This document shows, piece after piece, positions 30,947-42,226 of a stretch of 64,000 nucleotides of DNA. The stretch covers positions 1-64,000 of the forward strand of contig NZ_JAIOAB010000025.1 of NCBI RefSeq assembly GCF_019890635.1, read 5' to 3'. The stretch comes from Streptomyces sennicomposti. GTDB taxonomy: Bacteria; Actinomycetota; Actinomycetes; Streptomycetales; Streptomycetaceae. The position numbers were made by a program, and so were the translations under genes. Under the pieces are notes generated by a model. The model had not been told where the DNA came from, ran no database searches, and worked only from the letters and a program-made list of their open reading frames with translations. Numbering within the stretch: position 1 is the first letter of the stretch; every line of letters begins with the position of its first letter.

Positions 30947-32302
30947 TCACGGACGCTTGCGGCCCAGGTGCTTGCGGGTCCACTCCACCGCGTCCGCGTA
31001 GCGCGCCTCGGCGCCGTGCCGGCTCGGGCTGTAGTACTCGCGGTCCTTGAGGGCGTCCGGCGCGTACTGCTGGGCGGCGATGCCCTCGGGCAGGTCATGC
31101 GGGTAGACGTAGCCCTGGGCGTGGCCGAGCTTGGCGGCGCCCTTGTAGTGGCCGTCCCGCAGGTGCGGCGGCACGGACCCGGCCAGCCCCTTGCGCACGT
31201 CCTCCAGGGCGGCGCCGATCGCCGTGGTCACCGAGTTGGACTTGGGGGCGAGCGCGAGGGCGATGGTGGCGTGGCTGAGGGTGAGGGCGGCCTCGGGGAA
31301 GCCGATCATGGCGACGGCCTGGGCGGCGGCGACGGCGATCGGCAGCGCGTTCGGGTCGGCGAGGCCGATGTCCTCGCTGGCGGAGATCATCAGCCGGCGG
31401 GCGATGAACCGGGGGTCCTCGCCGGCCTCGATCATCCGGGCCAGGTAGTGCAGGGCGGCGTCGACGTCCGAGCCCCGGATGGACTTGATCAGGGCGCTGG
31501 CGACGTCGTAGTGCTGGTCGCCGTCGCGGTCGTACTTCACCGCGGCCCGGTCGACCGTCTCCTCCAGCGTGGTCAGGGAGATCTCGTCCTCGCCCTTGTC
31601 GAGGGCGGCCCCGGCGGCGGCCTCCAGCGCGGTCAGCGCCCGGCGGGCGTCGCCGCCGGCGATGCGCAGCAGATGGTCCTCGGTGTCCTCGGGCAGGGCG
31701 ACGGCGGACTTCAGGCCCCGCTCGTCGGCGAGGGCGCGGCGCAGCAGGCCGCGCACGTCGTCGTCGGTGAGGGGTTCGAGGGTGAGCAGCAGGGAGCGGG
31801 ACAGCAGCGGGGAGATCACCGAGAAGTACGGGTTCTCGGTGGTGGCCGCGATCAGGGTGACCCAGCGGTTCTCCACCGCCGGGAGCAGGGAGTCCTGCTG
31901 CGCCTTGCTGAAGCGGTGGATCTCGTCGAGGAAGAGGACGGTCTCCTGGCCGTACCCGCCGGTGGCGCGGCGGGCGCCGTCGATGACCGCGCGGACCTCC
32001 TTGACGCCCGCGGTGATCGCCGACAGCTCCACGAAGCGCTTGTTGGTGGCCTTGGAGACGACGTAGGCGAGGGTGGTCTTGCCGGTGCCGGGCGGGCCCC
32101 ACAGGATCACCGAGGAGGGTCCGGCCGGTCCTCCCGCGCCCTCGCCGACCAGTCGGCGCAGGGGCGAGCCGGGCTTCAGCAGATGCTGCTGGCCCACCAC
32201 CTCGTCGAGGGTGCGCGGGCGCATCCGGACGGCCAGCGGGCTGGCGGCCGGGTCCTTCTCCTGGCGTTCTTCTGCTGCGGCGGTGAACAGGTCGGGCTCC
32301 AC
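30947..32302 (-). CDS. rarA: Replication-associated recombination protein A (MgsA/RarA AAA+ ATPase)
   Basis: RarA acts at stalled replication forks and binds SSB-coated gaps. The 451-residue product has the N-terminal clamp-loader-like AAA+ core: RMRPRTLDEVVGQQHLL, Walker A GPPGTGKTTLAY, Walker B VLFLDEIHRFSKAQQD, and an SRF-like sensor (YFSVISPLLSRSLLL). The C-terminal tetramerisation part has GSDVDAALHYLARMIEAGED and GYVYPHDLPEG. The start is GTG 32302. Confidence 0.96.
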   Translation of the reverse strand: MEPDLFTAAAEERQEKDPAASPLAVRMRPRTLDEVVGQQHLLKPGSPLRRLVGEGAGGPAGPSSVILWGPPGTGKTTLAYVVSKATNKRFVELSAITAGVKEVRAVIDGARRATGGYGQETVLFLDEIHRFSKAQQDSLLPAVENRWVTLIAATTENPYFSVISPLLSRSLLLTLEPLTDDDVRGLLRRALADERGLKSAVALPEDTEDHLLRIAGGDARRALTALEAAAGAALDKGEDEISLTTLEETVDRAAVKYDRDGDQHYDVASALIKSIRGSDVDAALHYLARMIEAGEDPRFIARRLMISASEDIGLADPNALPIAVAAAQAVAMIGFPEAALTLSHATIALALAPKSNSVTTAIGAALEDVRKGLAGSVPPHLRDGHYKGAAKLGHAQGYVYPHDLPEGIAAQQYAPDALKDREYYSPSRHGAEARYADAVEWTRKHLGRKRP

Positions 32303-32418
32303 ACGGAAACCCTATGGCACGCCACTGACAACGCCGTGGGCCGCCGGACCCGGCGGCCCGCCCGGGCCGGGGGACACAGGCCCGGCGGCTCGGGCCGAGA
32401 GGGTTCGGGCCCGGCGGC

Positions 32419-33075
32419 TCAGGCCCAGAGGCTGCTGCCCCAGCGGGTGAGGATCAGCATGGCGATGACGCCGGTGTGGGTGACCGGGAGCACCCAGGTG
32501 AACTCGGCGAGGAACGACTTCACCTGGCGCGGGGCGGGCAGGAAGTCGTTGCGGATGTTGAAGGAGGTGACGTACCAGAACAGGGTGAGGGTGGCGACCC
32601 AGGCCAGGGAGCACCACAGGCACAGGGCGTTGATCCGGTACAGCGACTGGTACTGGAGCCAGGTCACGAAGCAGACGCCGAAGAGCGTGCCGGCGTTGAA
32701 GGTGAGCCAGTACCAGCGCGGGAAGCGGGCGCGGGCCAGCAGGCTCATGCCGACGCAGATCACGATGCCGTACGCGACCAGGCCGAGCATGGGGTTCGGG
32801 AACCCGAAGACCGAGGCCTGCTTGCTCTCCATGACGCTGCCGCAGGAGATGATCGGGTTGATGCTGCAGTTCGGAGTGTAGGTCTTGCCGGCGAGCTTGG
32901 CCTCGAGGATCTTCTGCTTGTCGATCGTGATGACCCAGGCGGCGAGCAGTCCGGCGGCGCCGCAGATCACCAGCAGCAGGGCGAGGGCGCGGCTGCCGCC
33001 GGCCGTCCGGGGTCCGGGGGCCGCGGGCTCGGAGTCGGGCTCCATGGAGACGTCCTTGACTGTCGTCTTGCTCAT
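32419..33075 (-). CDS. Vitamin K epoxide reductase (VKOR) family protein
   Basis: Bacterial VKORs reoxidise DsbA-like proteins using menaquinone, so this protein likely powers disulfide formation outside the membrane. The 218-residue product has about five membrane helices. The loop cysteine pair is at residues 70 and 78 (NCSINPIISC) and the active CxxC at 152-155 (LCLWC). ATG 33075 is chosen; the open frame continues to 33339 but has no family sequence. No DsbA partner is adjacent. Confidence 0.92.
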   Translation of the reverse strand: MSKTTVKDVSMEPDSEPAAPGPRTAGGSRALALLLVICGAAGLLAAWVITIDKQKILEAKLAGKTYTPNCSINPIISCGSVMESKQASVFGFPNPMLGLVAYGIVICVGMSLLARARFPRWYWLTFNAGTLFGVCFVTWLQYQSLYRINALCLWCSLAWVATLTLFWYVTSFNIRNDFLPAPRQVKSFLAEFTWVLPVTHTGVIAMLILTRWGSSLWA

Positions 33076-33343
33076 CACGCCGATTCCGTCGCTCGAGAGT
33101 CGGAGGTGCTTCGGGCAGGGCCATTGTGCCGCACGCGCGCGCGTGTTCACCGTTCGATGGGGATAAGGAAACGGGCGCGAGAGGTGTGGCCACCGCCTGT
33201 GGGACCGGTACCGGCGGCCGGGAGCGGCGTTCACCTCCGTCCGCCGAAACCGCCCGACATGACGAACGGGCGCGCACGAAGTTGACGCCCCGCCGGTGCG
33301 TCCACGTCCGGCGGCACGCGCGCGGGCCGAGGCCCCCACACGG
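33076..33343. other. Intergenic region between hisS and the VKOR gene
   Basis: No gene is visible. A run of CG dinucleotides (about 33130-33145) and a G/A-rich stretch occur, but I cannot point to a reliable promoter for the VKOR gene. Together with the hisS terminator it makes a 321-bp gap. Confidence 0.35.
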
Positions 33344-33380
33344 CAGGGCGCCGGACTCCGCGCGGGAGTCCGGCGCCCTG
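33344..33380 (-). terminator. hisS terminator
   Basis: A perfect 16-bp stem (33344-33359 with 33365-33380, loop GCGCG) begins 16 bp after the hisS stop. Confidence 0.85.
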
Positions 33381-33396
33381 GGACGCGCGGGAAGCG

Positions 33397-34659
33397 TCAG
33401 CCGAGCCGGGACTCCAGCTCCGCCACGATCTCGTTCACGCCGATGGCCGCCTGCTCGCCGGACTCCATGTCCTTGAGCTGGACGACGCCCTCGGCCAGGT
33501 CGCGCTCGCCCATCACCAGGGCGTAGCGCGCGCCCGAGCGGTTGGCCGCCTTCATGGCCGCCTTCAGGCCCTTGCCGCCGTAGGAGAAGTCGGCGGCGAC
33601 GCCGTTCTTGCGCAGCTCGGTGACCTTGGCGAACAGGACGCGGCGCGCCTCCTCGCCGAGCGGGACCGCGAACACGCTGGTGGTGGCGGGAAGCTGGAGT
33701 TCGACGCCCTCCGCCTCCAGGGCGAGGACCGTGCGGTCCACGCCGAGCGCCCAGCCGACCGAGGGCAGCGCGGGGCCGCCGATCATCTCGGACAGGCCGT
33801 CGTAGCGGCCGCCGCCGCCGACCGCGGACTGCGAGCCGAGGCCGTCGTGCACGAACTCGAAGGTGGTGCGCGTGTAGTAGTCCAGGCCGCGGACCAGCTT
33901 GGGGTCGTCCTCGAAGGAGACGCCGGCCGCGGTGATCAGCTCGCGGACCTCCTCGTGGTACGCCTTGCAGGCGTCGCACAGGTAGTCGCGCAGCAGCGGG
34001 GCGTCGGTGAGCTGCTTCTGCACGTCGGGGCGCTTGTCGTCGAGCACGCGCAGCGGGTTGATCTCCGCGCGGCGCAGCGTGTCCTCGTCCAGATCCAGGC
34101 CGCGCAGGAAGTCCTGGAGCGCCGCGCGGTAGATCGGGCGGCACTCCTTGTCGCCCAGGCTGTTGAGCAGGATGCGGAAGTTCCTCAGGCCCAGCGAGCG
34201 GTAGGCCTGGTCGGCCAGGATGATCAGCTCGGCGTCGAGCGCCGGGTCCTCCGCTCCGATCGCCTCGGCGCCCACCTGGGAGAAGTGGCGGTAGCGGCCC
34301 TTCTGGGGGCGCTCGTAGCGGTAGTAGGAGCCGGAGTACCAGAGCTTGACCGGCAGATTGCCGGCCTTGTGCAGGTTGGCCTCCAGGGCCGCGCGCAGCA
34401 CGGAGGCGGTGCCCTCCGGGCGCAGGGCGAGCTTGTCGCCGCCCTTGGTCTCGAAGGCGTACATCTCCTTGGTGACGATGTCGGTGGACTCGCCGACACC
34501 GCGCGCGAAGAGTTCGACGTTCTCGAAGCCGGGCGTCTCGATGTAGCCGTAGCCGGAGTTGCGCAGCGGGGCGGCGATGGCCTCGCGCACCGCCAGGAAC
34601 TTCGCGGAGTCCGGCGGGATCAGGTCGTAGGTGCCCTTGGGGGCCTTGAAGGTGCTCAC
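33397..34659 (-). CDS. hisS: Histidyl-tRNA synthetase
   Basis: The 420-residue enzyme charges tRNA-His. Class II motifs are visible: KLALRPEGTASVLRAA (motif 2 region), the histidine-specific GLDYYTRTTFEFVHD, and GGGRYDGLSEMIGGPALPSVG (motif 3). The GTG at 34659 gives the usual N terminus STFKAPKGTYDLIPPDSAK. An in-frame GTG at 34674 overlaps the upstream stop by 4 bp (GTGA) and would add five residues, so coupling may set the real start. It is paired with the metallo-hydrolase gene and closed by a strong hairpin. Confidence 0.95.
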   Translation of the reverse strand: MSTFKAPKGTYDLIPPDSAKFLAVREAIAAPLRNSGYGYIETPGFENVELFARGVGESTDIVTKEMYAFETKGGDKLALRPEGTASVLRAALEANLHKAGNLPVKLWYSGSYYRYERPQKGRYRHFSQVGAEAIGAEDPALDAELIILADQAYRSLGLRNFRILLNSLGDKECRPIYRAALQDFLRGLDLDEDTLRRAEINPLRVLDDKRPDVQKQLTDAPLLRDYLCDACKAYHEEVRELITAAGVSFEDDPKLVRGLDYYTRTTFEFVHDGLGSQSAVGGGGRYDGLSEMIGGPALPSVGWALGVDRTVLALEAEGVELQLPATTSVFAVPLGEEARRVLFAKVTELRKNGVAADFSYGGKGLKAAMKAANRSGARYALVMGERDLAEGVVQLKDMESGEQAAIGVNEIVAELESRLG

Positions 34660-34670
34660 GAAGTCTCTCG

Positions 34671-35378
34671 TCACATTCCTCGTCGGGGAGCGTCGCCCGC
34701 TCCCTGGCCGGCCGCCACCTGCCGCAGATACGGGTTGGTGGCGCGCTCCTGGCCGATGGTCGTCTGGGGGCCGTGGCCGGACAGCACCACGGTCGAGTCG
34801 TCGAGCGGCAGGCACACGCGGGCCAGCGAGTCGAGCATCTCGGCCATGTCACCGCCGGGCAGGTCGGTGCGTCCGATGGAGCCGGCGAACAGCAGATCCC
34901 CGGAGAAGAAGACCTGCGGGATGTCCGCGGTCTCGGGCATCCGGAACGTCACCGACCCCTTGGTATGGCCCGGCGCGTGCGCGACGGAGAACTCCAGACC
35001 GGCCAGCTCCAGCCTGGCGCCGTCGGCCAGTTCCTCGACGTCGTCCGGCTCCCCCACGGTCAGCTCGCCCATCAGCGGCATGCCGATGGAACGGCCGAGG
35101 GCCTTCTCGGGGTCGCTCATCATGTACCGGTCGGCCGGGTGGATCCAGGCGGGTACGCCGTGTGCTCCGCACACCGGGACGACCGAGGCCACGTGGTCGA
35201 TGTGGCCGTGGGTGAGGACGACGGCGACGGGCTTGAGCCGATGCTTCTTCAGCGCTTCCTCGACGCCTGGGGCGGCCTGGTGGCCGGGGTCGATGATCAC
35301 GCACTCCTCACCGGCGGCGGGGGCGACGAGATAGCAGTTCGTCCCCCAGGCCCCGGCGGGGAACCCGGCAATGAGCAC
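34671..35378 (-). CDS. MBL-fold metallo-hydrolase (glyoxalase II-like)
   Basis: The 235-residue product has the metallo-beta-lactamase core: HGHIDH (THGHIDHVASV) as the first metal motif, a later His in APGHTKGSV, the bridging Asp in FFSGDLLFAGSIGRTDLPGGD, and the last His in VLSGHGPQTTIG. It matches the hydroxyacylglutathione hydrolase-like group; since Streptomyces use mycothiol, the true substrate is uncertain. It lies directly upstream of hisS, which is a common pairing in actinobacteria. Confidence 0.88.
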   Translation of the reverse strand: MLIAGFPAGAWGTNCYLVAPAAGEECVIIDPGHQAAPGVEEALKKHRLKPVAVVLTHGHIDHVASVVPVCGAHGVPAWIHPADRYMMSDPEKALGRSIGMPLMGELTVGEPDDVEELADGARLELAGLEFSVAHAPGHTKGSVTFRMPETADIPQVFFSGDLLFAGSIGRTDLPGGDMAEMLDSLARVCLPLDDSTVVLSGHGPQTTIGQERATNPYLRQVAAGQGAGDAPRRGM

Positions 35379-35557
35379 GATCGTCCTTCGTTTGTGTCGA
35401 TAAGGGAGGGCATCGGGCGGCTACGCCTGTGATCCGAGCCTACCGGCGCTGCCGGATCCTCAGCTAACCCATATACGGTACGGGGCACACGCAGGCGGTC
35501 GGCTCACGGGACGCGCGCGTACCCGTCGACACATGAGACGCATGAGGAGAGAACCCG

Positions 35558-36397
35558 GTGGTCAGCCAGGAGCAGCGGCGGCGTCAGCTCGCCCGGGAGA
35601 AGTTCTTGCGGCAGCAGCAGCGGCGCACCGAGGCGCGGCGCAAGGCGCGTGTGCGCAACTCGGTGATCGCGTCGGTGCTCGGCGTGGTCGTCATCGCCGG
35701 TGCGGCGCTGTACACGACCGGGGCCCTCAAGAGCGACAAGGACGACAGCAAGTCGAACGCGGGCGCGGAGGTCTCCCCCAGCGCCACCAGCAAGGCGCCG
35801 GACCCGTGCGCCAAGCCGGCCGCGGGCTCGGTGAAGAAGCTGAGCTGGAAGAAGGAGCCGGCGATGAAGATCGACACGTCGGCGAAGTACACGATGAAGC
35901 TGGCCACGACGTGCGGTGACATAGACATCGCGCTGAAGGCGGGCGCGGCGCCGCACACGGTGAACTCGTTCGACTTCCTGGCGGGCCAGGGCTACTTCGA
36001 CCACACCAAGTGCCACCGGCTCACCACCGCCGGCATCTACGTGCTCCAGTGCGGCGACCCGCAGGGGCAGGGCACGGGCGGTCCCGGCTACACGATCCCG
36101 GACGAGAACCTCAAGGACAAGAGCCTGACCGGCAACGTCTACCCGGCGGGCACGGTGGCGATGGCGAACCAGTACGACGCCTCCAGCGGGCAGGGCCGCA
36201 ACTCCGGCGGCAGCCAGTTCTTCCTCGTCTACCAGGACAGCCAGCTTCCGCCCAACTACACCCCCTTCGGTACGATTTCAGAGTCCGGGCTGAAGGTGCT
36301 GAAGAAGATCGCCGCCGCGGGCGAGAACACCGGGGCCGGCGACGGGGCGCCCAACGCGACGGTCGTCATCAACAAGGCCACGGTCACGAAATCCTGA
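35558..36397 (+). CDS. Membrane-anchored cyclophilin-type peptidyl-prolyl isomerase
   Basis: The 279-residue product has a basic N-terminal cytoplasmic part (about 1-33), a membrane anchor (SVIASVLGVVVIAGAALYTTG), a low-complexity Ser/Asp linker, and a C-terminal cyclophilin domain outside the cell. Cyclophilin landmarks include FDHTKCHRLTTAGIYVLQCG, GTVAMANQYDASSGQGRNSG and GSQFFLVYQDSQLPPNYTPFG. The N terminus is not a cleavable signal by eye. GTG 35558 has GAGGAGAG upstream. It diverges from the metallo-hydrolase gene. Confidence 0.92.
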   Translation: MVSQEQRRRQLAREKFLRQQQRRTEARRKARVRNSVIASVLGVVVIAGAALYTTGALKSDKDDSKSNAGAEVSPSATSKAPDPCAKPAAGSVKKLSWKKEPAMKIDTSAKYTMKLATTCGDIDIALKAGAAPHTVNSFDFLAGQGYFDHTKCHRLTTAGIYVLQCGDPQGQGTGGPGYTIPDENLKDKSLTGNVYPAGTVAMANQYDASSGQGRNSGGSQFFLVYQDSQLPPNYTPFGTISESGLKVLKKIAAAGENTGAGDGAPNATVVINKATVTKS

Positions 36398-36535
36398 TCG
36401 TCAACTGCGTAATTTCGGTCGTGCTGGATGCGGACAGGCAACCCGCCGGTCGCCTATGTTGGCCGTGACGAAACTGTGGACGATGCCCGGGGGAGCCACG
36501 AAGCCCCCTCGCGGGCATCATGTGGAGGAGGCGCT
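36398..36535 (+). promoter_or_regulatory. Promoter and hairpin leader of the DUF349 gene
   Basis: CGGACA (36431-36436) and TATGTT (36455-36460), 18 bp apart, form a plausible promoter. A hairpin with an 8-bp perfect outer stem (36482-36489 with 36512-36519) ends five bases before the ribosome site GGAGGAG (36524-36530). The hairpin could end transcription from the cyclophilin gene or influence translation of the next gene. Confidence 0.45.
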
Positions 36536-37765
36536 GTGAGCAGCGACCCGTGGGGCCGCGTCGACGAGACGGGGACCGTGTACGTGCGGACGGCCGACGG
36601 CGAGCAGGTCGTCGGTTCCTGGCAGGCCGGCTCCCCCGAGGAGGCGCTGGCCTACTTCGAGCGCAAGTACGAGGGCCTGGTTGTCGAGATCGGCCTCCTC
36701 GAGAAGCGAGTGCGGACCACCGACCTGTCGTCGAAGGACGCGCAGGCCGCCATCGGCCACCTTCGGGAGCAGATCGACGCGCACCACGCGGTCGGTGATC
36801 TCGACGCGCTGCGCGCCCGCCTGGACAAGCTGGTCGAGACCGTCGAGGCGCGGCGCGAGGAGCGCAAGGCGCAGCGCGCCCGGCAGACGGACGAGGCCCG
36901 GCACGCCAAGGAGGCGCTGGTCGCGGAGGCGGAGGAGCTGGCCCGCTCGGACCAGTGGCGGGTGGCCGGTGAGCGGCTGCGGGCGCTGGTGGACACCTGG
37001 AAGGGGCTGCCGCGGCTGGACCGCAAGTCGGACGACGAGCTGTGGCACCGCTTCTCGCACGCCCGGTCGGCGTTCTCCAAGCGGCGCAAGGCGCATTTCG
37101 CGCAGCTGGACGCGCAGCGCGAGGAGGCCCGCCGGGTCAAGGAGCGGCTGGTCGCCGAGGCGGAGGCGCTGTCGGGTTCGACGGACTGGGGTCCGACGGC
37201 GGCCCGCTACCGGGATCTGATGGCCGAGTGGAAGGCCGCGGGCCGGGCGCAGCGGGAGCACGAGGACGATCTGTGGAACCGTTTCCGCGGCGCCCAGGAC
37301 GTGTTCTTCGCCGCGCGCGGTTCGGTGTTCGCCGAGCGCGACGCCGAGCAGGCGGAGAACCTCAAGCTGAAGGAGGAGCTGGCCGAGGAGGCCGAGCGGC
37401 TGCTGCCGATCGCCGATCTGAAGGCCGCCCGGGCCGCCTTCCGCTCGATCAACGAGCGCTGGGAGGCGATCGGCCATGTGCCGCGCGACGCCCGGCCCAA
37501 GGTCGAGGGCCGGATGCACGCGGTGGAGCGGGCTCTGCAGGAGGCCGAGGAGGCCGAGTGGCGCCGGACGAACCCGGAGGCGCGTGCGCGTGCCGAGGGT
37601 CTGACCGGTCAGCTGCAGGCCGCCGTGGACAAGCTCCGGGGCCAGATCGAGCAGGCGCGCGCCCAGGGCAACACCGCCCGGGCCGACAAGCTGGAGAAGG
37701 AACTGGAGGGCCGTCAGGCGCTTCTGGACCAGGCTCTGAAGGGTCTGCAGGAGTTCGGCGGCTGA
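36536..37765 (+). CDS. DUF349 coiled-coil protein
   Basis: The function is unknown. The 409-residue product has an N-terminal globular part (GTVYVRTADGEQVVGSWQAG) and then repeated DUF349 helical units with the pattern W..Aa.rY..l...Wk, for example DWGPTAARYRDLMAEWKAAG. Each unit is about 75 residues and very charged. GTG 36536 follows GGAGGAG at ideal spacing. Homologues are widespread in actinobacteria beside relA; an RNA or nucleic-acid role has been suggested for some relatives, but nothing here proves it. It converges on relA. Confidence 0.85.
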   Translation: MSSDPWGRVDETGTVYVRTADGEQVVGSWQAGSPEEALAYFERKYEGLVVEIGLLEKRVRTTDLSSKDAQAAIGHLREQIDAHHAVGDLDALRARLDKLVETVEARREERKAQRARQTDEARHAKEALVAEAEELARSDQWRVAGERLRALVDTWKGLPRLDRKSDDELWHRFSHARSAFSKRRKAHFAQLDAQREEARRVKERLVAEAEALSGSTDWGPTAARYRDLMAEWKAAGRAQREHEDDLWNRFRGAQDVFFAARGSVFAERDAEQAENLKLKEELAEEAERLLPIADLKAARAAFRSINERWEAIGHVPRDARPKVEGRMHAVERALQEAEEAEWRRTNPEARARAEGLTGQLQAAVDKLRGQIEQARAQGNTARADKLEKELEGRQALLDQALKGLQEFGG

Positions 37766-37792
37766 GGCTGAGGCGACCCGGTCGCGTGTGAC

Positions 37793-37827
37793 CGAGGGCT
37801 CCCGTACGGCGCGTACGGGAGCCCTCG
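37793..37827. terminator. Bidirectional terminator between the DUF349 gene and relA
   Basis: A perfect 15-bp stem (37793-37807 with 37813-37827, loop GGCGC) lies 28 bp after the DUF349 stop and 15 bp after the relA stop. Confidence 0.85.
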
Positions 37828-37842
37828 TCGTGTGTGCGCGGG

Positions 37843-40356
<2,514 letters not shown>

Positions 40357-40413
40357 GAGGACTCCTCGTGCGCGATCCGGGTCCCCCGGTCAGGCTCCGG
40401 AAACCCCATGGTA

Positions 40414-40436
40414 GCGATCCCGGGCCGCGGGATCGC
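40414..40436. repeat. Inverted repeat upstream of relA
   Basis: A 9-bp perfect dyad GCGATCCCG / CGGGATCGC with a 5-nt spacer lies 58-80 bp before the relA start. It could be an operator or a leader hairpin; I do not recognise the site. Confidence 0.4.
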
Positions 40437-40475
40437 CTTCAGTCCGGCGTGCGGGCTGTTCCCTGTGCGAACACC

Positions 40476-40510
40476 TGAGACGGGCGCCGGATTCCTCCGG
40501 GCCCGTCTCA
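40476..40510 (-). terminator. apt terminator
   Basis: A 10-bp perfect stem (40476-40485 with 40501-40510) with an inner CCGG/CCGG pairing lies 52 bp after the apt stop. A second 7-bp hairpin ATACGGG/CCCGTAT with a T-rich loop (40529-40550) sits between it and apt. Both are before the relA promoter region. Confidence 0.7.
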
Positions 40511-40561
40511 GTGGTGCCGTCTGTGCGAATACGGGGCTTTTGTCCCGTATCCACGCTTCGG

Positions 40562-41110
40562 TCAGACCTGGAGCAGCGCCTCCAGGGGCGCTCCGTCCAG
40601 GGCCGGCTCCAGCCGGGCCCGGCCGCCGAGGAAGCCGAGTTCCATCAGGACGGCGACGCCGGCGATCCCGGCGCCCGCCCGGCGGATCAGTTGCAGGGAG
40701 GCCTCGGCGGTGCCGCCGGTGGCGAGGACGTCGTCCACGACCAGGACGCGGTCGCCCGCGGTCAGGTCCTCGGCGTGCACCTCGATCTCCGCCGAGCCGT
40801 ACTCCAGGTCGTAGGCCTGGCGGAGGGTGGCTCCGGGGAGCTTGCCCGCCTTGCGCACGGGGATGAACCCGAGGCCCGCGCGGACGGCGACGGGGGCGCC
40901 GAGGATGAAGCCGCGGGCCTCCAGGCCGACGATCTTCGTGGCGCCGGTGCGCTCGGCGATCTCGGCGAACGCGTCGGTCAGGGCGGTGAACGCCGCCGGG
41001 TCCGCCAGGAGCGGCGTGATGTCCTTGAACATCACGCCCTGCTCCGGGTAGTCCTCCACATCGCGGATGCGGCTGAGCAGCAGTTCCTGGATGTCGGTCA
41101 TCGCGGTCAC
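40562..41110 (-). CDS. apt: Adenine phosphoribosyltransferase
   Basis: This salvage enzyme makes AMP from adenine and PRPP. The PRPP motif VLVVDDVLATGGTAEA and the family segments YPEQGVMFKDITPLL, VGLEARGFILGAPVA and FIPVRKAGKLPG are present. GTG 41110 overlaps the secF stop by 4 bp (GTGA) and has GGGAAG upstream, giving 182 residues; ATG 41101 is the alternative (179). The secD-secF-apt-relA order is conserved in actinobacteria. Confidence 0.95.
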   Translation of the reverse strand: MTAMTDIQELLLSRIRDVEDYPEQGVMFKDITPLLADPAAFTALTDAFAEIAERTGATKIVGLEARGFILGAPVAVRAGLGFIPVRKAGKLPGATLRQAYDLEYGSAEIEVHAEDLTAGDRVLVVDDVLATGGTAEASLQLIRRAGAGIAGVAVLMELGFLGGRARLEPALDGAPLEALLQV

Positions 41111-42222
41111 CGGCGCTTCCCGGAGGGCCGGCCACGGCCCCGGCTGCGGGAGGCGCCCTGCTCGCGCGGGCCGACGACCGCGGGAGCGGCGTCCTCGGGC
41201 TCCTCGCCGAAGGACGCGCCGGCGCCCTGCGCCTCGGGCTCGCCCTGCGCGCCGGCCTGCGCCCGCTTGGCCAGGACACGCTTGCGCAGGGCCTTCATCT
41301 GCGGCTCGCGCTCCTTGAGGTCGGCAACGAGCGGCGTGGCGATGAAGATCGAGGAGTACGCACCGGCCGCGAGGCCGACGAACAGCGACAGCGAGATGTC
41401 GTTGAGCATGCCCGCGCCGAGCACGCCGCCGCCGATGAACAGCAGGCCGGCCACCGGCAGCAGCGCGACCACGGTGGTGTTGATGGAGCGCATCAGCGTG
41501 CCGTTGATCGACTGGTTGGCGATGTCGCTGTAGGTCCAGCGGGTCTGCTTGGTGATGTCCTTCGTCTGCTCCTTGAGGCTGTCGAAGACGACGACCGTGT
41601 CGTAGAGCGAGTAACCGAGGATGGTCAGCAGACCGATCACGGTGCCCGGCGTGACCTCGAAGCCGACGAGGGCGTAGATGCCGGTGGTGATCGTGATGTC
41701 GTGGATCAGGGCGACCAGGGCGGCCAGCGCCATCCGCCACTCGAAGGCGATCGCCAGGTAGATCACGACCAGGACCATGAAGATCGCCAGGCCTTCCCAG
41801 GCCTTGTTGGCGATCTGCTTGCCCCAGCTCGGGCCGACCAGGTCGGCGTTGAGCTGCTCGGGGTTGACCTTCAGGTCCTTGGACAGGGCGTCCTTGATCT
41901 CGTCGGACTTGCCGGTGTCGATGCCGGCGATCTGGATGCGCAGGCTGCCGTCACCGAGCTTCTGCACGATCGCGTCGTGGCCGGAGGCCTCTTCGGCGTA
42001 CGTCTCGGCCTGGCTGACCGAGGTCGTCATGTGCTTGGGGGTGGTGAAGACCGCTCCGCCCTGGAACTCGATGCCCATGTTCAGGCCGCGCACCGCCAGG
42101 CCGAGGATGGCCGTGATGGTGATCAGGATGGAGATGCCGTACCAGATCTTGCGGTTCTTGACGAAGTCGTAGCCGACCTCGCCACGGTGGAGTCGGGCGC
42201 CGAGGCTGCCGATCTTCGACAT
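41107..42222 (-). CDS. secF: Protein translocase subunit SecF
   Basis: SecF works with SecD to use the proton gradient in protein export. The 371-residue product has the N-terminal RKIWYGISILITITAILGLAV helix, the GMEFQGGAVF motif, and five further helices including the conserved region with GYSLYDTVVVFDSLKE and the final FVGLAAGAYSSIFIATPLV. The C-terminal tail is long and charged. It lies 4 bp after secD. Confidence 0.96.
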   Translation of the reverse strand: MSKIGSLGARLHRGEVGYDFVKNRKIWYGISILITITAILGLAVRGLNMGIEFQGGAVFTTPKHMTTSVSQAETYAEEASGHDAIVQKLGDGSLRIQIAGIDTGKSDEIKDALSKDLKVNPEQLNADLVGPSWGKQIANKAWEGLAIFMVLVVIYLAIAFEWRMALAALVALIHDITITTGIYALVGFEVTPGTVIGLLTILGYSLYDTVVVFDSLKEQTKDITKQTRWTYSDIANQSINGTLMRSINTTVVALLPVAGLLFIGGGVLGAGMLNDISLSLFVGLAAGAYSSIFIATPLVADLKEREPQMKALRKRVLAKRAQAGAQGEPEAQGAGASFGEEPEDAAPAVVGPREQGASRSRGRGRPSGKRR

Positions 42223-42226
42223 ACGC

